Shown: positions 13,353 to 23,103, counted from the first letter of the stretch. The stretch is 32,152 bases of DNA from Methanobrevibacter sp. (GCF_017406825.1 NZ_JAFQXT010000041.1:1-32152); one strand, 5' to 3'. The notes: generated from the sequence alone by a model not told the origin. Numbers and translations: made by a program.

Positions 13353-14855
13353 TCAGTAGTCATATCCCATATCCAACAATTCATCTTCCAGCCTGTCAAT
13401 CTCTTCAGCTTCCCTTTCAAGAGAATCCTTGAAGTGGGAAATGATATCCATATCATCACCGTGCCTGCGACCCTTGAACTCATCTATCTTGACTAGTGTC
13501 GGCACTCTGGTCATCAAACCCAGAACTATGGCCTCACCAACGTTCAGTGAAGGCAATTGGTTTATCAAATCCTGTGAGAGGCTTTCGCTTGCAGACTGAA
13601 CGTGCCTCTGGTCTTCGGGCTCGACCAGCCTCAATATTATCATGTTGTTCATTTGTGATAACGCATCATGGTCAACGGTTTTTGGTGACTGGCTGACGAG
13701 ACACAATCCCAAGCCGAACTTACGCCCTTCCCTTGCAACCCTCTGAATCCAGCGTTTGGAATCGCTGTCGCGTCTGTTTGGCGCAAGTATATGTGCTTCT
13801 TCTAATATGTAGAACACCGAATTGTCAAGCAGTTCCTCCTTGTTGCCACTGTTTGCCGCTTTTTTTGACCTTTGAAGGGAATTCCTTAGTATGTGGCTTA
13901 CAAGTACGCTTGCAACGGACTCGTCGACCTGGCTCAAGTCAAGGACATTGACATGGGCCTTTTTGATGCTTGTCAGGATGTTTCCAGTGTACTGGTCGAA
14001 GAGATTGGAGTACCTGTCCATCGAATCGTCGATCTTGTTCATGACATCGATTATCTTTTTGTCCGAACCCTCTTCCAGGGACCATACTTCCAGTATATTA
14101 TATATTAACTGAAGGAAGTTGTTTTCACTGGCAACACCATCCTCGATTTGCTTTCTTGCTTCCTTGAACGCCTTTCTGAAGAAGCGTTCCTGCACGAAAG
14201 CGTTGGCTGGAATGTTGACCAGCTTCTTGATTTCATGGAATGTCATGTATTTCGGATTGATTTTCGGCTTTATGACATTCACTCCGCCGTTTGGAAAATC
14301 TGCATCCCTGTACTCCCCGTGCATGTCGAAGACGAATACCGGTACGTTGTAGCCCAGCAGCTGGTCTATCAAAACGGATACGGTATTTGACTTTCCCGCA
14401 CCTGTCATCGCAAGGATTGCAAGGTGCCTTGACAGAATCGGATTGGCGTCGACGTTTACGTCAACATCACCCTGGTTTACGAGTGTTCCAAGCTTTATCG
14501 GATTTTTCACCCTGAATATCTCATTGAGCATTCCGCTGTCCGCCAGATGTATCTCGGTTCCTGGAAGCGCCGGTGTTCGCGGGAGCCTGAGATTGTCGTT
14601 GACGTCCCCTAGGATTTTAACCTTGCCCCTGATGTAGTTGTCTTCGGCCCCTAACTGGGATATTTTCTGGATTGCCTTGAAGTCGTTGACGTCGATGTTG
14701 AGGGCATCGTTTCCCCTCACCAGGTTTTCAACCATTCCCAGTACCTTTTTTCCGTCATATTCTATTGTCACATATTGGCCGACCTGCGGCATCTTGTCTG
14801 AAATAAATGTTACTTCGCTTAAACTGGTTTCTCCTACACATATTCCTACTACCAT
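13353..14855 (-). CDS. herA: HerA ATPase/DNA translocase
   Basis: The protein has 500 residues. An N-terminal HAS-barrel (about 1-110) is followed by a FtsK/HerA-type ATPase domain with Walker A MTGAGKSNT (150-158), FVFDMHGEY (174-182), Walker B VFYILEEAH (347-355) and a downstream REGRKFGLG (375-383) that probably holds the arginine finger. Length is as expected. HerA forms a hexamer that pumps DNA into NurA nuclease during double-strand break end resection. Here it overlaps the nurA stop by seven bases, consistent with coupled synthesis of the complex. In many archaea Mre11-Rad50 genes are adjacent; they are not in this window. Confidence 0.95.
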   Translation of the reverse strand: MVVGICVGETSLSEVTFISDKMPQVGQYVTIEYDGKKVLGMVENLVRGNDALNIDVNDFKAIQKISQLGAEDNYIRGKVKILGDVNDNLRLPRTPALPGTEIHLADSGMLNEIFRVKNPIKLGTLVNQGDVDVNVDANPILSRHLAILAMTGAGKSNTVSVLIDQLLGYNVPVFVFDMHGEYRDADFPNGGVNVIKPKINPKYMTFHEIKKLVNIPANAFVQERFFRKAFKEARKQIEDGVASENNFLQLIYNILEVWSLEEGSDKKIIDVMNKIDDSMDRYSNLFDQYTGNILTSIKKAHVNVLDLSQVDESVASVLVSHILRNSLQRSKKAANSGNKEELLDNSVFYILEEAHILAPNRRDSDSKRWIQRVAREGRKFGLGLCLVSQSPKTVDHDALSQMNNMIILRLVEPEDQRHVQSASESLSQDLINQLPSLNVGEAIVLGLMTRVPTLVKIDEFKGRRHGDDMDIISHFKDSLEREAEEIDRLEDELLDMGYDY

Positions 14856-15925
14856 GACATCACTTCCCTGTTTGTTGACTCGTAAATCCTCGCTATCTTC
14901 ATCAGTTCCTTCATGTTCCTGTCGGTTATCACCACATCATTATGGGCCTTGTTGAGAAGGTAGGGATAACCCTGAACGGACAGGACATTAATCTTACGCA
15001 TGATTTCAAAAACCTCTTCCTTCGTTGCCTTATACGGCAGCTCCACTTTCAAAACGTTCCTGCTGTCCTGAAAACGCACATAGAAAACAGTGAATGTCAG
15101 GCTTTTAAAGAAATCGTTGAAATATGGGAATGCCGCCTTTTCATAGACTGTCCTGTATTTTATTATTGACATTCCCTGCTTCTTGTCGGTGAACTTGTCG
15201 AGAAACGAAATGTCGGGAATGTTCCAGTGAAACAACTCATTGTCGGATGAGGTCTTGGATATTGAAATGATCCTTTTTTTGAACTGCAGAATCTCCTTTA
15301 GAAGAATGATCTTTTCAACTGATGCCAAATGAAGGTTATACTCCTCCATCCTGTTGACGTCATCCCTTTTCGGCAGTTCCATAAGTTTGAGGGAATCCCT
15401 TATCTCGGGAAATACCAGGCCGTACCTGTTGATTTCCAGCCTCCTCTCGAACTCCGCAAGGAGGGATTCGTCCAGATTGTCCCTGAGCTTTGGGGGCAGT
15501 TTGGAACCTCTTGGAAATGCGTTCTGCAAATCTCCAAGGATGGAACCGTCCAGCATGTAATAGTCAACGTCATATTCCCTGATTGCCCTCAGTGCACACT
15601 TGAGCTCGTATATCGCCATGTAATTGCTTAAAAGTTCATCAAGAAAGCCCACATGGGGAATGTCGAAAATGTCAGAATCGTCGATCTTTTTGATTTCCCC
15701 GTCATATATTATCGATTCGGCTCCGACGGCACAGAAATTTGTGGTGAGGAATTTCTTCTTGTTGAAGCTTCCGTCTCCGGCCGCAATCGAGAATTCACTT
15801 TTGCTTTCACCTATCGCTCGGGCAAACCATTTGTATTCAAGCTGGGATTCAATATCGGCATCTGAAGTAATGTCCCTGATAAATCCCCTTTTGGCAATGG
15901 CTTTTTCATATAATGAATTTAACAT
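14849..15925 (-). CDS. nurA: NurA nuclease
   Basis: The protein has 358 residues. IAAGDGSFNKK (about 47-57) carries the first catalytic Asp of the NurA fold, and YYMLDGSILGDL (about 122-133) carries a second. The C-terminal part has the family's HNDVVITDRN block near 330-339, with a candidate catalytic His. NurA is a Mn2+-dependent 5'-3' exo/endonuclease that works as a dimer docked on the HerA hexamer. The order nurA then herA with a seven-base overlap is an operon. GTGAT lies just before the ATG at 15925. Confidence 0.92.
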   Translation of the reverse strand: MLNSLYEKAIAKRGFIRDITSDADIESQLEYKWFARAIGESKSEFSIAAGDGSFNKKKFLTTNFCAVGAESIIYDGEIKKIDDSDIFDIPHVGFLDELLSNYMAIYELKCALRAIREYDVDYYMLDGSILGDLQNAFPRGSKLPPKLRDNLDESLLAEFERRLEINRYGLVFPEIRDSLKLMELPKRDDVNRMEEYNLHLASVEKIILLKEILQFKKRIISISKTSSDNELFHWNIPDISFLDKFTDKKQGMSIIKYRTVYEKAAFPYFNDFFKSLTFTVFYVRFQDSRNVLKVELPYKATKEEVFEIMRKINVLSVQGYPYLLNKAHNDVVITDRNMKELMKIARIYESTNREVMSW

Positions 15926-15990
15926 AGTATCACAATTATAATATTGGCATCAAATATTATTTAAATCAAATGAGAGCATTTGAAAAGTAT

Positions 15991-16000
15991 TAAAAAAAAA
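15991..16000 (-). terminator. U-rich terminator of GGGP synthase gene
   Basis: A run of nine T on the minus strand (complement of 15992-16000) lies about 20 bases past the stop at 16022, without a strong hairpin. Such U-tracts are the usual archaeal termination signal. Confidence 0.5.
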
Positions 16001-16021
16001 GATAAAAGTTGAGCAGTTAAA

Positions 16022-16774
16022 CTACTCGAGTGAAGCCTTCATTATGGCTCCGGTAAGTTCCTGTATTTTGCCTTTGACGTCATCGACTTCTTCAACGACG
16101 GTTCCTGTTACGATGATGTCCCCTCCGGCTTTTGCTGCCATGTAGGCTGCTTTGCCGTCACGGATGCCTCCTCCGACAACAAGGATGTTTTTAGGAGCTG
16201 CCCTTTTGGAGTATGCCACCATTTCAACAGGGATAGGTTCCTCTGCGCCTGAGCCCGCTTCAAGATAGAAGAACTTTATGCCGAAAAGCTCGGCAGACAT
16301 CGCATAGACCGCAGGTATTTTAGGCTTGTTTCTAGGAACGAGATTTGCATCTCCAACCCAGCCCACTGTTCCTCCGGGAGCGACCACCATGTAGTGCATT
16401 GAAAGGATTTCCATTCCGGAAGCCTTGACTGCAGGTGCTGCAATGGCCTGTGCGCCGTTAATCCAGTGAGGATTTCTGGAGTTCACATAACTCATGTAGA
16501 ATATTGCATCGGCATATTTGCTTACGCTGCTTGTGTTTCCAGGGAAAATGATAATAGGCACAGCAATGTTTTCTGACAATATCTTACATGTGTTGTCAAC
16601 ATCATCTCCATTAACAGTGGACCCTCCAATCATTATGCCGTCAGTGCCTCCTTCAATAGCCTGTGTTGCTATTTCAAGGGCCTGTTCAGGTGTCTGTTCA
16701 TCAGGATCGATTAATGTAAAATGAATCTTTCTTGTCTTTAAAATATCTCTAATGTAATTTTCAACGTCTTTCAT
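16022..16774 (-). CDS. Geranylgeranylglyceryl phosphate synthase
   Basis: The protein has 250 residues and makes the first ether bond of archaeal membrane lipids by joining geranylgeranyl diphosphate to sn-glycerol-1-phosphate. TIM-barrel motifs are present in order: HFTLIDPDEQ (18-27), GTDGIMIGGST (43-53), IIIFPGN (74-80), AIFYMSYVNSRNPHWI (90-105), VVAPGGTVGWVGDANLVPR (130-148), FYLEAGSGA (169-177), VVGGGIRDG (199-207) and VTGTVVEE (222-229). These include the phosphate-binding loops. Length and motifs match the methanogen group of the family. It is a single-gene unit with a U-tract terminator. This enzyme is strong evidence that the DNA is archaeal. Confidence 0.96.
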   Translation of the reverse strand: MKDVENYIRDILKTRKIHFTLIDPDEQTPEQALEIATQAIEGGTDGIMIGGSTVNGDDVDNTCKILSENIAVPIIIFPGNTSSVSKYADAIFYMSYVNSRNPHWINGAQAIAAPAVKASGMEILSMHYMVVAPGGTVGWVGDANLVPRNKPKIPAVYAMSAELFGIKFFYLEAGSGAEEPIPVEMVAYSKRAAPKNILVVGGGIRDGKAAYMAAKAGGDIIVTGTVVEEVDDVKGKIQELTGAIMKASLE

Positions 16775-16853
16775 ATGAATACCTAAAAATAGTTTTGTTG
16801 AAAATGATATATAATTGTTTAGAAAAAAAATAGTTGAATGAAAGAGAATAAGA

Positions 16854-17000
16854 TTATCCTCTTTGTTCTTTTGCTTTGAATCTTAAGCCTTTGTAACCGC
16901 ATTTTCTGCAGGTTGTTGCACCGGCAGGGTTACGTGCATTACATTTTAAGCAGATTTTGATGTTGAACATTCTGTTTTCTGCTTCTTCGAATCTTGCCAT
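16854..17000 (-). CDS. rpl40e: 50S ribosomal protein L40e
   Basis: The protein has 48 residues and was read directly from the DNA. It starts [14 protein letters not shown] four-Cys zinc finger, CLKC (17-20) and CRKC (31-34), spans [10 protein letters not shown], and the end is basic ([11 protein letters not shown]). This is the archaeal L40e pattern: a small zinc protein of the large ribosomal subunit that in eukaryotes is made as a ubiquitin fusion. A near-perfect ribosome site AAGGAGGAG lies eight bases before the ATG. The upstream leader has a palindrome at 17045-17060. Confidence 0.95.
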   Translation of the reverse strand: MARFEEAENRMFNIKICLKCNARNPAGATTCRKCGYKGLRFKAKEQRG

Positions 17001-17044
17001 TAATAACTCCTCCTTATAATCGTGAAAATTAATAATAATAAAGC

Positions 17045-17060
17045 GTTATGTTTACATAAC
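17045..17060. promoter_or_regulatory. Palindrome in the L40e leader/promoter
   Basis: GTTATGT-TT-ACATAAC has seven-base arms around two bases and lies about 45 bases before the rpl40e ATG. It is close to or just after the expected transcription start if TTTAAATA near 17088-17095 (minus strand) is the TATA box. It may be an operator or a leader hairpin. Confidence 0.35.
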
Positions 17061-17166
17061 TATTAATTAATTATTTTATGTTAATAGTATTTAAATGTTT
17101 AGTTAAAATGAGTTAAAATAAGGAAAAAACACATCCGATAAAAATTAAATATTCCGACAAATGGAA

Positions 17167-17697
17167 TCACCCCTTCGAATCAATGCCCCTCTCAGAGAGT
17201 ATTTCATTTTGAACCTTCACAACCCCGGCGCTGGTGTCGGCTTCGCTGTAGGCCTCAAGCAGCTCATGGTTAAGCTCAAGAAAGGTGTGGCCCCACTTAT
17301 ATCCGTTCATCAAATCGCGAGCCTCATCCTTGAAGCGGGTAATGTAGAGAGTGGCCGAAATCGCCTCAACGGTCGAGAGGATGCATGCCTTTCCATAGTT
17401 CACCGGATTGGTTGCAATCAGAAACGGCAGTGACCTGTGGTATTTGGAAAGGGAAAAGAATTTTCTGGAACTTGACACCTCGTTCCATGAGCAGTCAAGC
17501 CCTACAATTCCTCTTCTTTGCACATAACGGTAGTCCTCATAGGATACGGCCTTCTCAGCATATGGATTGAGAACGATAGCGCCTGACGGAATCCTGTTGA
17601 TGTTGTCGACCAGACGACATTTCCCCATCTTCGCCAGTTTTATGGCTGTGCACTTCTTCTTGTCGCACTCGTTTGCATGAAAGACCGTGATTTTCAT
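17167..17697 (-). CDS. tsr3: Tsr3-type rRNA aminocarboxypropyltransferase
   Basis: The protein has 176 residues. It carries FHANECDKKKCTAIKLAK near the N-terminus (RLI-like metal-binding/DUF367 N-domain), GIVGLDCSWNEV (63-74), then LPFLIATNPVNYGKACILS and EAISATLYITRF, the SAM-binding core of the Tsr3/DUF367 family. The C-terminal KWGHTFLELNHELLEAYSEA is typical. Tsr3 transfers the 3-amino-3-carboxypropyl group of SAM to the hypermodified uridine of small-subunit rRNA. Length matches archaeal members. AGGAT lies about seven bases before the ATG, inside the end of the upstream anchored-protein gene, and only three bases separate the two genes, so they are coupled. Confidence 0.92.
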   Translation of the reverse strand: MKITVFHANECDKKKCTAIKLAKMGKCRLVDNINRIPSGAIVLNPYAEKAVSYEDYRYVQRRGIVGLDCSWNEVSSSRKFFSLSKYHRSLPFLIATNPVNYGKACILSTVEAISATLYITRFKDEARDLMNGYKWGHTFLELNHELLEAYSEADTSAGVVKVQNEILSERGIDSKG

Positions 17698-17700
17698 GGA

Positions 17701-18360
17701 CTATCCTTCCAATGCTGATGTGTTTCCTGCCTTGTACTGCTGGATCAGCTCCATCTGCTGGGCGAATTCGCTTTCTGTCAGGCCGAATTCCTCATTGATT
17801 TTAGGAACGTCACTGCTTTGCTTTAGGGTTATGCTTTCAAGCAATGGTTCTATATAATCTGTGTATGCCTCGCCGAAGATGTTTGTGCCGTTTACATCTG
17901 ATTTAGGCTCGATGATTGCATAAATGAGATATCCCTGTTTATCGCCCTGGGACTGGCAGATTATGATGTTCATGGTATTGTCTGCACTGGCTGTCTGGTT
18001 TCCTGTTACTGCCTGTGTGAAGTAGATGTTCCAGTCGTTGCCGTTTATAGTGCGCTGCTCCGGATTCATAACTCCCTGAATGTAGTATATGTCCATCAGT
18101 GATTCTGAATCGTCCACTGTTGATATGTTGTATGTGATTTTATGTTCGCTGTCCTCGTAGGATTTCATGTAATCCTGGCTGCCGTCCGCTAATTTGACCT
18201 TTCCGACAAAACTGCCCTGCATGAATGATGTATTGAATGGGGTGGTTTCTGCCGGTGCCTTATCGTCGCCGCTTAACATTCCAGTAGCAAATATCACTCC
18301 TACAATCGCAATGACTGCAACTACTGCTACTGCCATAATTATAATATTCCTATTTTCCAT
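17701..18360 (-). CDS. Membrane-anchored extracytoplasmic protein
   Basis: The protein has 219 residues. It starts MENRNIIIMAVAVVAVIAIVGV, an anchor (about 5-27) much like those of the Ig-like pair at 8525-9727. A compact domain (about 42-180) follows, with FVGKVKLADGSQDYMKSYED, DWNIYFTQAV and YTDYIEPLLESITLK. The end is acidic and helical (190-219). Several N-x-S/T sites suit an external location. The domain resembles no family I can name. It is transcribed just ahead of tsr3, three bases apart; a functional link between a surface protein and an rRNA enzyme is not expected. It faces the divergent M14-like gene across a 96-base promoter region. Confidence 0.72.
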   Translation of the reverse strand: MENRNIIIMAVAVVAVIAIVGVIFATGMLSGDDKAPAETTPFNTSFMQGSFVGKVKLADGSQDYMKSYEDSEHKITYNISTVDDSESLMDIYYIQGVMNPEQRTINGNDWNIYFTQAVTGNQTASADNTMNIIICQSQGDKQGYLIYAIIEPKSDVNGTNIFGEAYTDYIEPLLESITLKQSSDVPKINEEFGLTESEFAQQMELIQQYKAGNTSALEG

Positions 18361-18456
18361 TGAAAATACTCCTTTTTAATAATTGGGTTATATATTTACT
18401 TTTAGTGAAAAGTGTTTAATATAAGTTTAGGCAGATATTTAAATAAGGTTATTTCT

Positions 18457-19705
<1,249 letters not shown>

Positions 19706-19753
19706 CAATAGTTATATATGATGAGGCCCCATCATAAGAATAGAGGTAAAAAA

Positions 19754-20191
19754 ATGACAGTAAGAGTTATCGAAGCAAAAGAAGATAAGGTTACAACCGC
19801 TGATTTAATAGAAGAATTGAAAAAAAGCACTAAAGTCGACTATTCAGGTGCAATATTCACATTTGAAGGAATCGTACGTGGAAAAGAGGAAAACATGAAC
19901 CTTGAAAAGCTGATCCTCACCACACCGGACAGGGACAAGACCCAGGCGGAAATCGAAAAGATCGTTGAAAACGCAAAAATCAAATATAATGTCAATGAAA
20001 TCTCAGTAGTCCACTACATAGGCGAGTTCTACACCGGAGACATGCTATTTTTAGTGGCGGTCCTTGGAAACCACAGACATGAAACCCTTGAAGCATTGAA
20101 GGAAGTCATTGAAACCGTGAAATATGAAGTCGAATTCAAAAAAGAGGAAATATCAAAAGAAGGAACCAAAACTATCCTTGCCGGTGGTTAG
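19754..20191 (+). CDS. moaE: Molybdopterin synthase catalytic subunit MoaE
   Basis: The protein has 145 residues from the ATG at 19754, which has GAGGT seven bases upstream; the longer start at 19718 lies at the TATA box. It shows GAIFTFEGIVRGKE (33-46, family FxGxVR), VVHYIGEFYTGDMLFLVAV and GNHRHETLEALKEVIE (105-120), and KKEEISKEG near the end. MoaE, with a thiocarboxylated MoaD, adds the dithiolene sulfurs of molybdopterin. In methanogens this cofactor serves formylmethanofuran and formate dehydrogenases. The usual WKKE tail motif is degenerate here (FKKEE). A TATA box (GTTATATATGAT, about 19711) gives it its own promoter, and a 46-residue membrane protein follows directly. Confidence 0.9.
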   Translation: MTVRVIEAKEDKVTTADLIEELKKSTKVDYSGAIFTFEGIVRGKEENMNLEKLILTTPDRDKTQAEIEKIVENAKIKYNVNEISVVHYIGEFYTGDMLFLVAVLGNHRHETLEALKEVIETVKYEVEFKKEEISKEGTKTILAGG

Positions 20192-20332
20192 ATGACCTTA
20201 TTGTTTATCTTAAAATTAGTTATTTTGTTTTTAATAATATATTCAATCATTAAGAATCTAAAAACACTCCTGAAAGCAGGAGTGATTGTTTTAGTAGTCT
20301 TAATATTGTTAGGATTTATAGGATTATACTAA
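20192..20332 (+). CDS. 46-residue two-helix membrane protein coupled to moaE
   Basis: This short gene was read from the DNA. Its ATG follows the moaE stop TAG directly, with GGTGG 4-8 bases upstream inside moaE. The product has two hydrophobic stretches, LLFILKLVILFLIIYSII and AGVIVLVVLILLGFIGLY, joined by a basic turn (KNLKTLLK). No family is recognised. The run of hydrophobic codons with no stop, a ribosome site and immediate coupling support a real gene. A perfect hairpin (CACTCCTG-AAAG-CAGGAGTG, 20265-20284) lies inside it. It ends three bases before the convergent Mop gene. Confidence 0.6.
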   Translation: MTLLFILKLVILFLIIYSIIKNLKTLLKAGVIVLVVLILLGFIGLY

Positions 20333-20334
20333 TC

Positions 20335-20541
20335 CTATTTACCTATGATTACTTCAGTGGATTTGATGATAGCTGTAACGTCATCGCCTTCGCTTAAACC
20401 TAATTTTTCAGCAGATTCCTTGGTGATTACTGCAGTGATTGTGTTAGGTTCTGAAATTTCGATTTTGATGTTAGCCATTACTGCTCCGAGTTCCACGTTT
20501 TTAATTTTACCATTTAATTGATTTCTTGCACTAAGTTGCAT
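20335..20541 (-). CDS. Mop/TOBE-type molybdate-binding protein (molbindin)
   Basis: The protein has 68 residues, a single Mop domain: MQLSARNQLNGKIKNVELGA, NIKIEISEPNTITAVITKES and LGLSEGDDVTAIIKSTEVIIG. These are the conserved strands of molbindins, which oligomerise to bind molybdate or tungstate. GAGGTGA lies six to seven bases before the ATG. It converges on moaE and the small membrane gene, so genes for the molybdopterin cofactor and the metal lie together. It may buffer oxyanion in the cytoplasm; it could also act as a regulator's ligand-binding partner. Confidence 0.92.
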   Translation of the reverse strand: MQLSARNQLNGKIKNVELGAVMANIKIEISEPNTITAVITKESAEKLGLSEGDDVTAIIKSTEVIIGK

Positions 20542-20681
20542 ATTAATTCACCTCATTGTTTTTTCTAATTATAACATTGCATCGAATTGTTTATAAATGT
20601 TTCGTTTTTTATCAAAATAACCATTTTGAAATCGATTACCTAAAATAGTTCATATCGTAAAAAAATATAATTTTTAATACT

Positions 20682-21188
20682 ATGAAAACCAATATAACAA
20701 ACATGAACATAACACTGGAATCTATCGGTACAATCCATACCGAATTCAACAAAATCGAAGGAATGCCAATTCAGCCGACAGGGGCAAAGGGAATAAAGGG
20801 CACAATAGAAATCAAGGACAAATATGCAGACGGTCTGAAAGACCTGGACGGATTCTCACACATCCACATCATCTATCTTCTCCACAAAGTGGAAGGATAC
20901 ATGCTTGAAGTCAAGCCGTTCATGGACAATGACACCCACGGCGTCTTCGCAACAAGATCCCCGAAAAGGCCAAACCGCATAGGAATGAGCGTGGTAAAGC
21001 TGAACGGGGTTGAAGGAAACACCGTCCACATAGAAAACGTCGACATACTAGACGGGACACCACTCCTTGACATCAAGCCGTATGTGCCACAACTCTACGA
21101 GGACACAATCGATGAGTTAAGGATAGGCTGGTTCGAAACAAAACACCAGAAGGCAAAATCACAAAAATCAGATGACAGATTCAAATAA
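20682..21188 (+). CDS. trmO: tRNA (N6-threonylcarbamoyladenosine37-N6)-methyltransferase TrmO
   Basis: The protein has 168 residues. SIGTIHTEF (14-22), DLDGFSHIHIIYLLH (54-68), ATRSPKRPNRIGMS (90-103) and LDGTPLLDIKPYVP (123-136) are the TsaA/TrmO signature, a beta-barrel SAM methyltransferase. The enzyme methylates t6A37 of threonine tRNA. The start is ambiguous: no Shine-Dalgarno is visible, and an AAATATAAT TATA-like element at about 20664-20672 is closer to the second Met codon at 20703 (MNITLESIG), which would also keep the whole domain. A divergent promoter region separates it from the Mop gene. Confidence 0.93.
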   Translation: MKTNITNMNITLESIGTIHTEFNKIEGMPIQPTGAKGIKGTIEIKDKYADGLKDLDGFSHIHIIYLLHKVEGYMLEVKPFMDNDTHGVFATRSPKRPNRIGMSVVKLNGVEGNTVHIENVDILDGTPLLDIKPYVPQLYEDTIDELRIGWFETKHQKAKSQKSDDRFK

Positions 21189-21240
21189 CTGTTTTTTAAA
21201 AAAAAGAAAAATAAGAAAGCTATAAGTCATTTATAGCTTT
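21189..21240. terminator. Bidirectional terminator between trmO and the M42 gene
   Basis: The plus strand has CTGTTTTTT just after the trmO stop. On the minus strand a perfect 10-bp hairpin (AAAGCTATAA 21216-21225, TTATAGCTTT 21231-21240) spans the last codons of the peptidase gene. It is followed by a T-rich tract (complement of about 21198-21210). Confidence 0.6.
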
Positions 21241-22251
21241 TACAATCAATTGGATTGTACTTTCAACATCGTCCATACTGCACACGCTTACAGGAGTATG
21301 AATATAACGTGTAGGAACTGATAAAACTCCGGTCGGAATTCCTTCACGGGTCAGATGGATTGCAGTTCCGTCGGTGGTTCCCCCATCACTTACCTCCAAC
21401 TGATAAGGAATGTCATTGTCGTCGCCTGCCTTGATGAGCATGTCCTTTACGGATTTCTGAGTCAATATTCCTCTTCCGCTTGCATCAGCCAAAATGACGG
21501 CAGGACCCTTGCCGATTACGACAGGTGCCTCTTCAGGCTTGATTCCAGGATGGTCTCCTGACAATGTCACATCAAGTGCAAAGGCCAAATCGGGATTTAA
21601 CTTGAATGATGCTGTCTTTGCTCCTTTAAGGCCGACTTCCTCCTGTACGGTACCCACGCCGTAAACGGTGGCGCGTGTATCGATTCTTTTCATGACTTCA
21701 ATCATCACATAACAGCCCGCACGGTTGTCGATTGCCTTTCCCATGACAAGATTGTTAGGATACTGTGCAAAGATTGAGTTGAAGGTCATTACATCTCCGA
21801 TTTTGACCATCTTTTCGGCATCTTCCTTGTCCTTTGCTCCAATATCGATGAACATGTCATCGAACTTGACAACCTTTTTTCTCTCTTCAGGAGTTGTTAC
21901 ATGAGGAGGTTTTGATCCGATTACACCTATAACGTCCTCACCTACTGATGAGTGGATTGTTACGGTCTGGTTCATCAGCATCTGATCGTTTATTCCCCCG
22001 ATAGTGGAAAATTTAATATAACCTTTATCATCAATATATCTTACCATCAAACCTATTTCATCCATATGGGCGGCCAACATTACTTTAGGCGCCTTTTTGT
22101 CACCTTTTTTGGTAGCAATTAGGTTTCCCATGCTGTCGGTTTCAATTGTATCAGCTACATCTTTCAATTCACGTGAAATAATTTCAGCCACTTGGTCTTC
22201 GCAACCGGATACTCCCGGCGCCAAGCATAGCTCTTTCATTAATTCCATCAT
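21220..22251 (-). CDS. M42 family metallo-aminopeptidase
   Basis: The protein has 343 residues. [11 protein letters not shown] (H62, D64), [10 protein letters not shown] (D175), [10 protein letters not shown] (E204, E205), ALDVT (D227) and TRYIHTPVS (H318) supply the full set of dinuclear metal ligands and the catalytic Glu of M42 (FrvX/TET) aminopeptidases. These form large dodecamers that degrade peptides in the cytoplasm. They are often mislabelled endoglucanase. Length is normal. The ribosome site GGTGAT abuts the first ATG, and the second ATG (22248) has better spacing. A hairpin-T-tract terminator lies at its end. Confidence 0.95.
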   Translation of the reverse strand: MMELMKELCLAPGVSGCEDQVAEIISRELKDVADTIETDSMGNLIATKKGDKKAPKVMLAAHMDEIGLMVRYIDDKGYIKFSTIGGINDQMLMNQTVTIHSSVGEDVIGVIGSKPPHVTTPEERKKVVKFDDMFIDIGAKDKEDAEKMVKIGDVMTFNSIFAQYPNNLVMGKAIDNRAGCYVMIEVMKRIDTRATVYGVGTVQEEVGLKGAKTASFKLNPDLAFALDVTLSGDHPGIKPEEAPVVIGKGPAVILADASGRGILTQKSVKDMLIKAGDDNDIPYQLEVSDGGTTDGTAIHLTREGIPTGVLSVPTRYIHTPVSVCSMDDVESTIQLIVKAINDL

Positions 22252-22347
22252 ATCACCAAATAACTTTTAATATTTAATAATATTAAATTGTTTCTATTGC
22301 CGGAAATGTTTAAACCTTCAAAGACAAATATAATATCAGGTGAAAGA

Positions 22348-23103
22348 ATGACTATTGTTGAAATATTTTTCAGCCCGTCAGGGACAACCCAAAAGGTGGC
22401 AGACCATATTGCCGGAAATTTTGACGGCAAAAAGGAAAATTGCAATCTTTTAATCTACAACGGAGAAAAAGAGCTTGAAAGCGATGACGTGGCAATTGTT
22501 GCGATGCCCGTATTTGCCGGAAGAATCCCGAAAACAGCACGCGAGAGACTATCAAAAATCAAGGCAAACGACACCCCTGCAATAGCTGTCGTTAACTACG
22601 GAAATGCCCATGTGAGCGATTCGCTGCTTGAGCTTGTGGAACTTTTGAAGGAAAACGAATTCAATGTGATTGCGGCCGCATCCACAGTCAGCCACCATTC
22701 AATATTTGATGGAGTGGCAGTCGGAAGGCCAGACAGTTCAGATTTGGAAAAAATCGATGAATTCAGCAAAAGATGCATGGAAAAGATAGAATCAGAAGAA
22801 AGCCTGTCCTGTGAGATTCCCGGAAACAGGCCATATGTCGACTACAAGCAGCTGCCGTTTGTCATAGGATGTGACGAAACTCTATGCGCATTCTGCTATG
22901 ACTGCGTTTCAATATGTCCCGAACAGGCAATTGCGGAAGACGACCCTATCGAAACCGACCTGGATTCATGTTCAAGATGTACAGCATGCATTTCAATATG
23001 TCCTGAAGATGCGCGCAGTTTCATCGGAGATGCATTTGAAGCCAAAAAACCGGAGTTTGAAAAGGCAAATGCCGAAAGAAAAGAGCCTGAATTCTATCTA
23101 TAG
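22348..23103 (+). CDS. EFR1-type flavodoxin-ferredoxin fusion protein
   Basis: The protein has 251 residues from the ATG at 22348, which is preceded by AGGTGA; the longer start at 22288 has no ribosome site. The N-terminal flavodoxin-like domain has FFSPSGTTQKVADHI (7-21), the FMN phosphate loop, then AMPVFAGRIPKTA (52-64) and NYGNAHVSDSLLEL. The C-terminus has two 4Fe-4S motifs, CAFCYDCVSICP (180-191) and CSRCTACISICP (208-219). Such EFRO-type proteins move electrons between flavin and iron-sulfur clusters in anaerobes; the physiological partner is unknown. It ends by overlapping six bases of the convergent HEAT-like gene. Confidence 0.9.
   Translation: MTIVEIFFSPSGTTQKVADHIAGNFDGKKENCNLLIYNGEKELESDDVAIVAMPVFAGRIPKTARERLSKIKANDTPAIAVVNYGNAHVSDSLLELVELLKENEFNVIAAASTVSHHSIFDGVAVGRPDSSDLEKIDEFSKRCMEKIESEESLSCEIPGNRPYVDYKQLPFVIGCDETLCAFCYDCVSICPEQAIAEDDPIETDLDSCSRCTACISICPEDARSFIGDAFEAKKPEFEKANAERKEPEFYL

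Noticed and set aside
20265..20284. Hairpin after moaE as a terminator
   Set aside because: It lies inside a convincing small membrane-protein frame and is not followed by a T-run.
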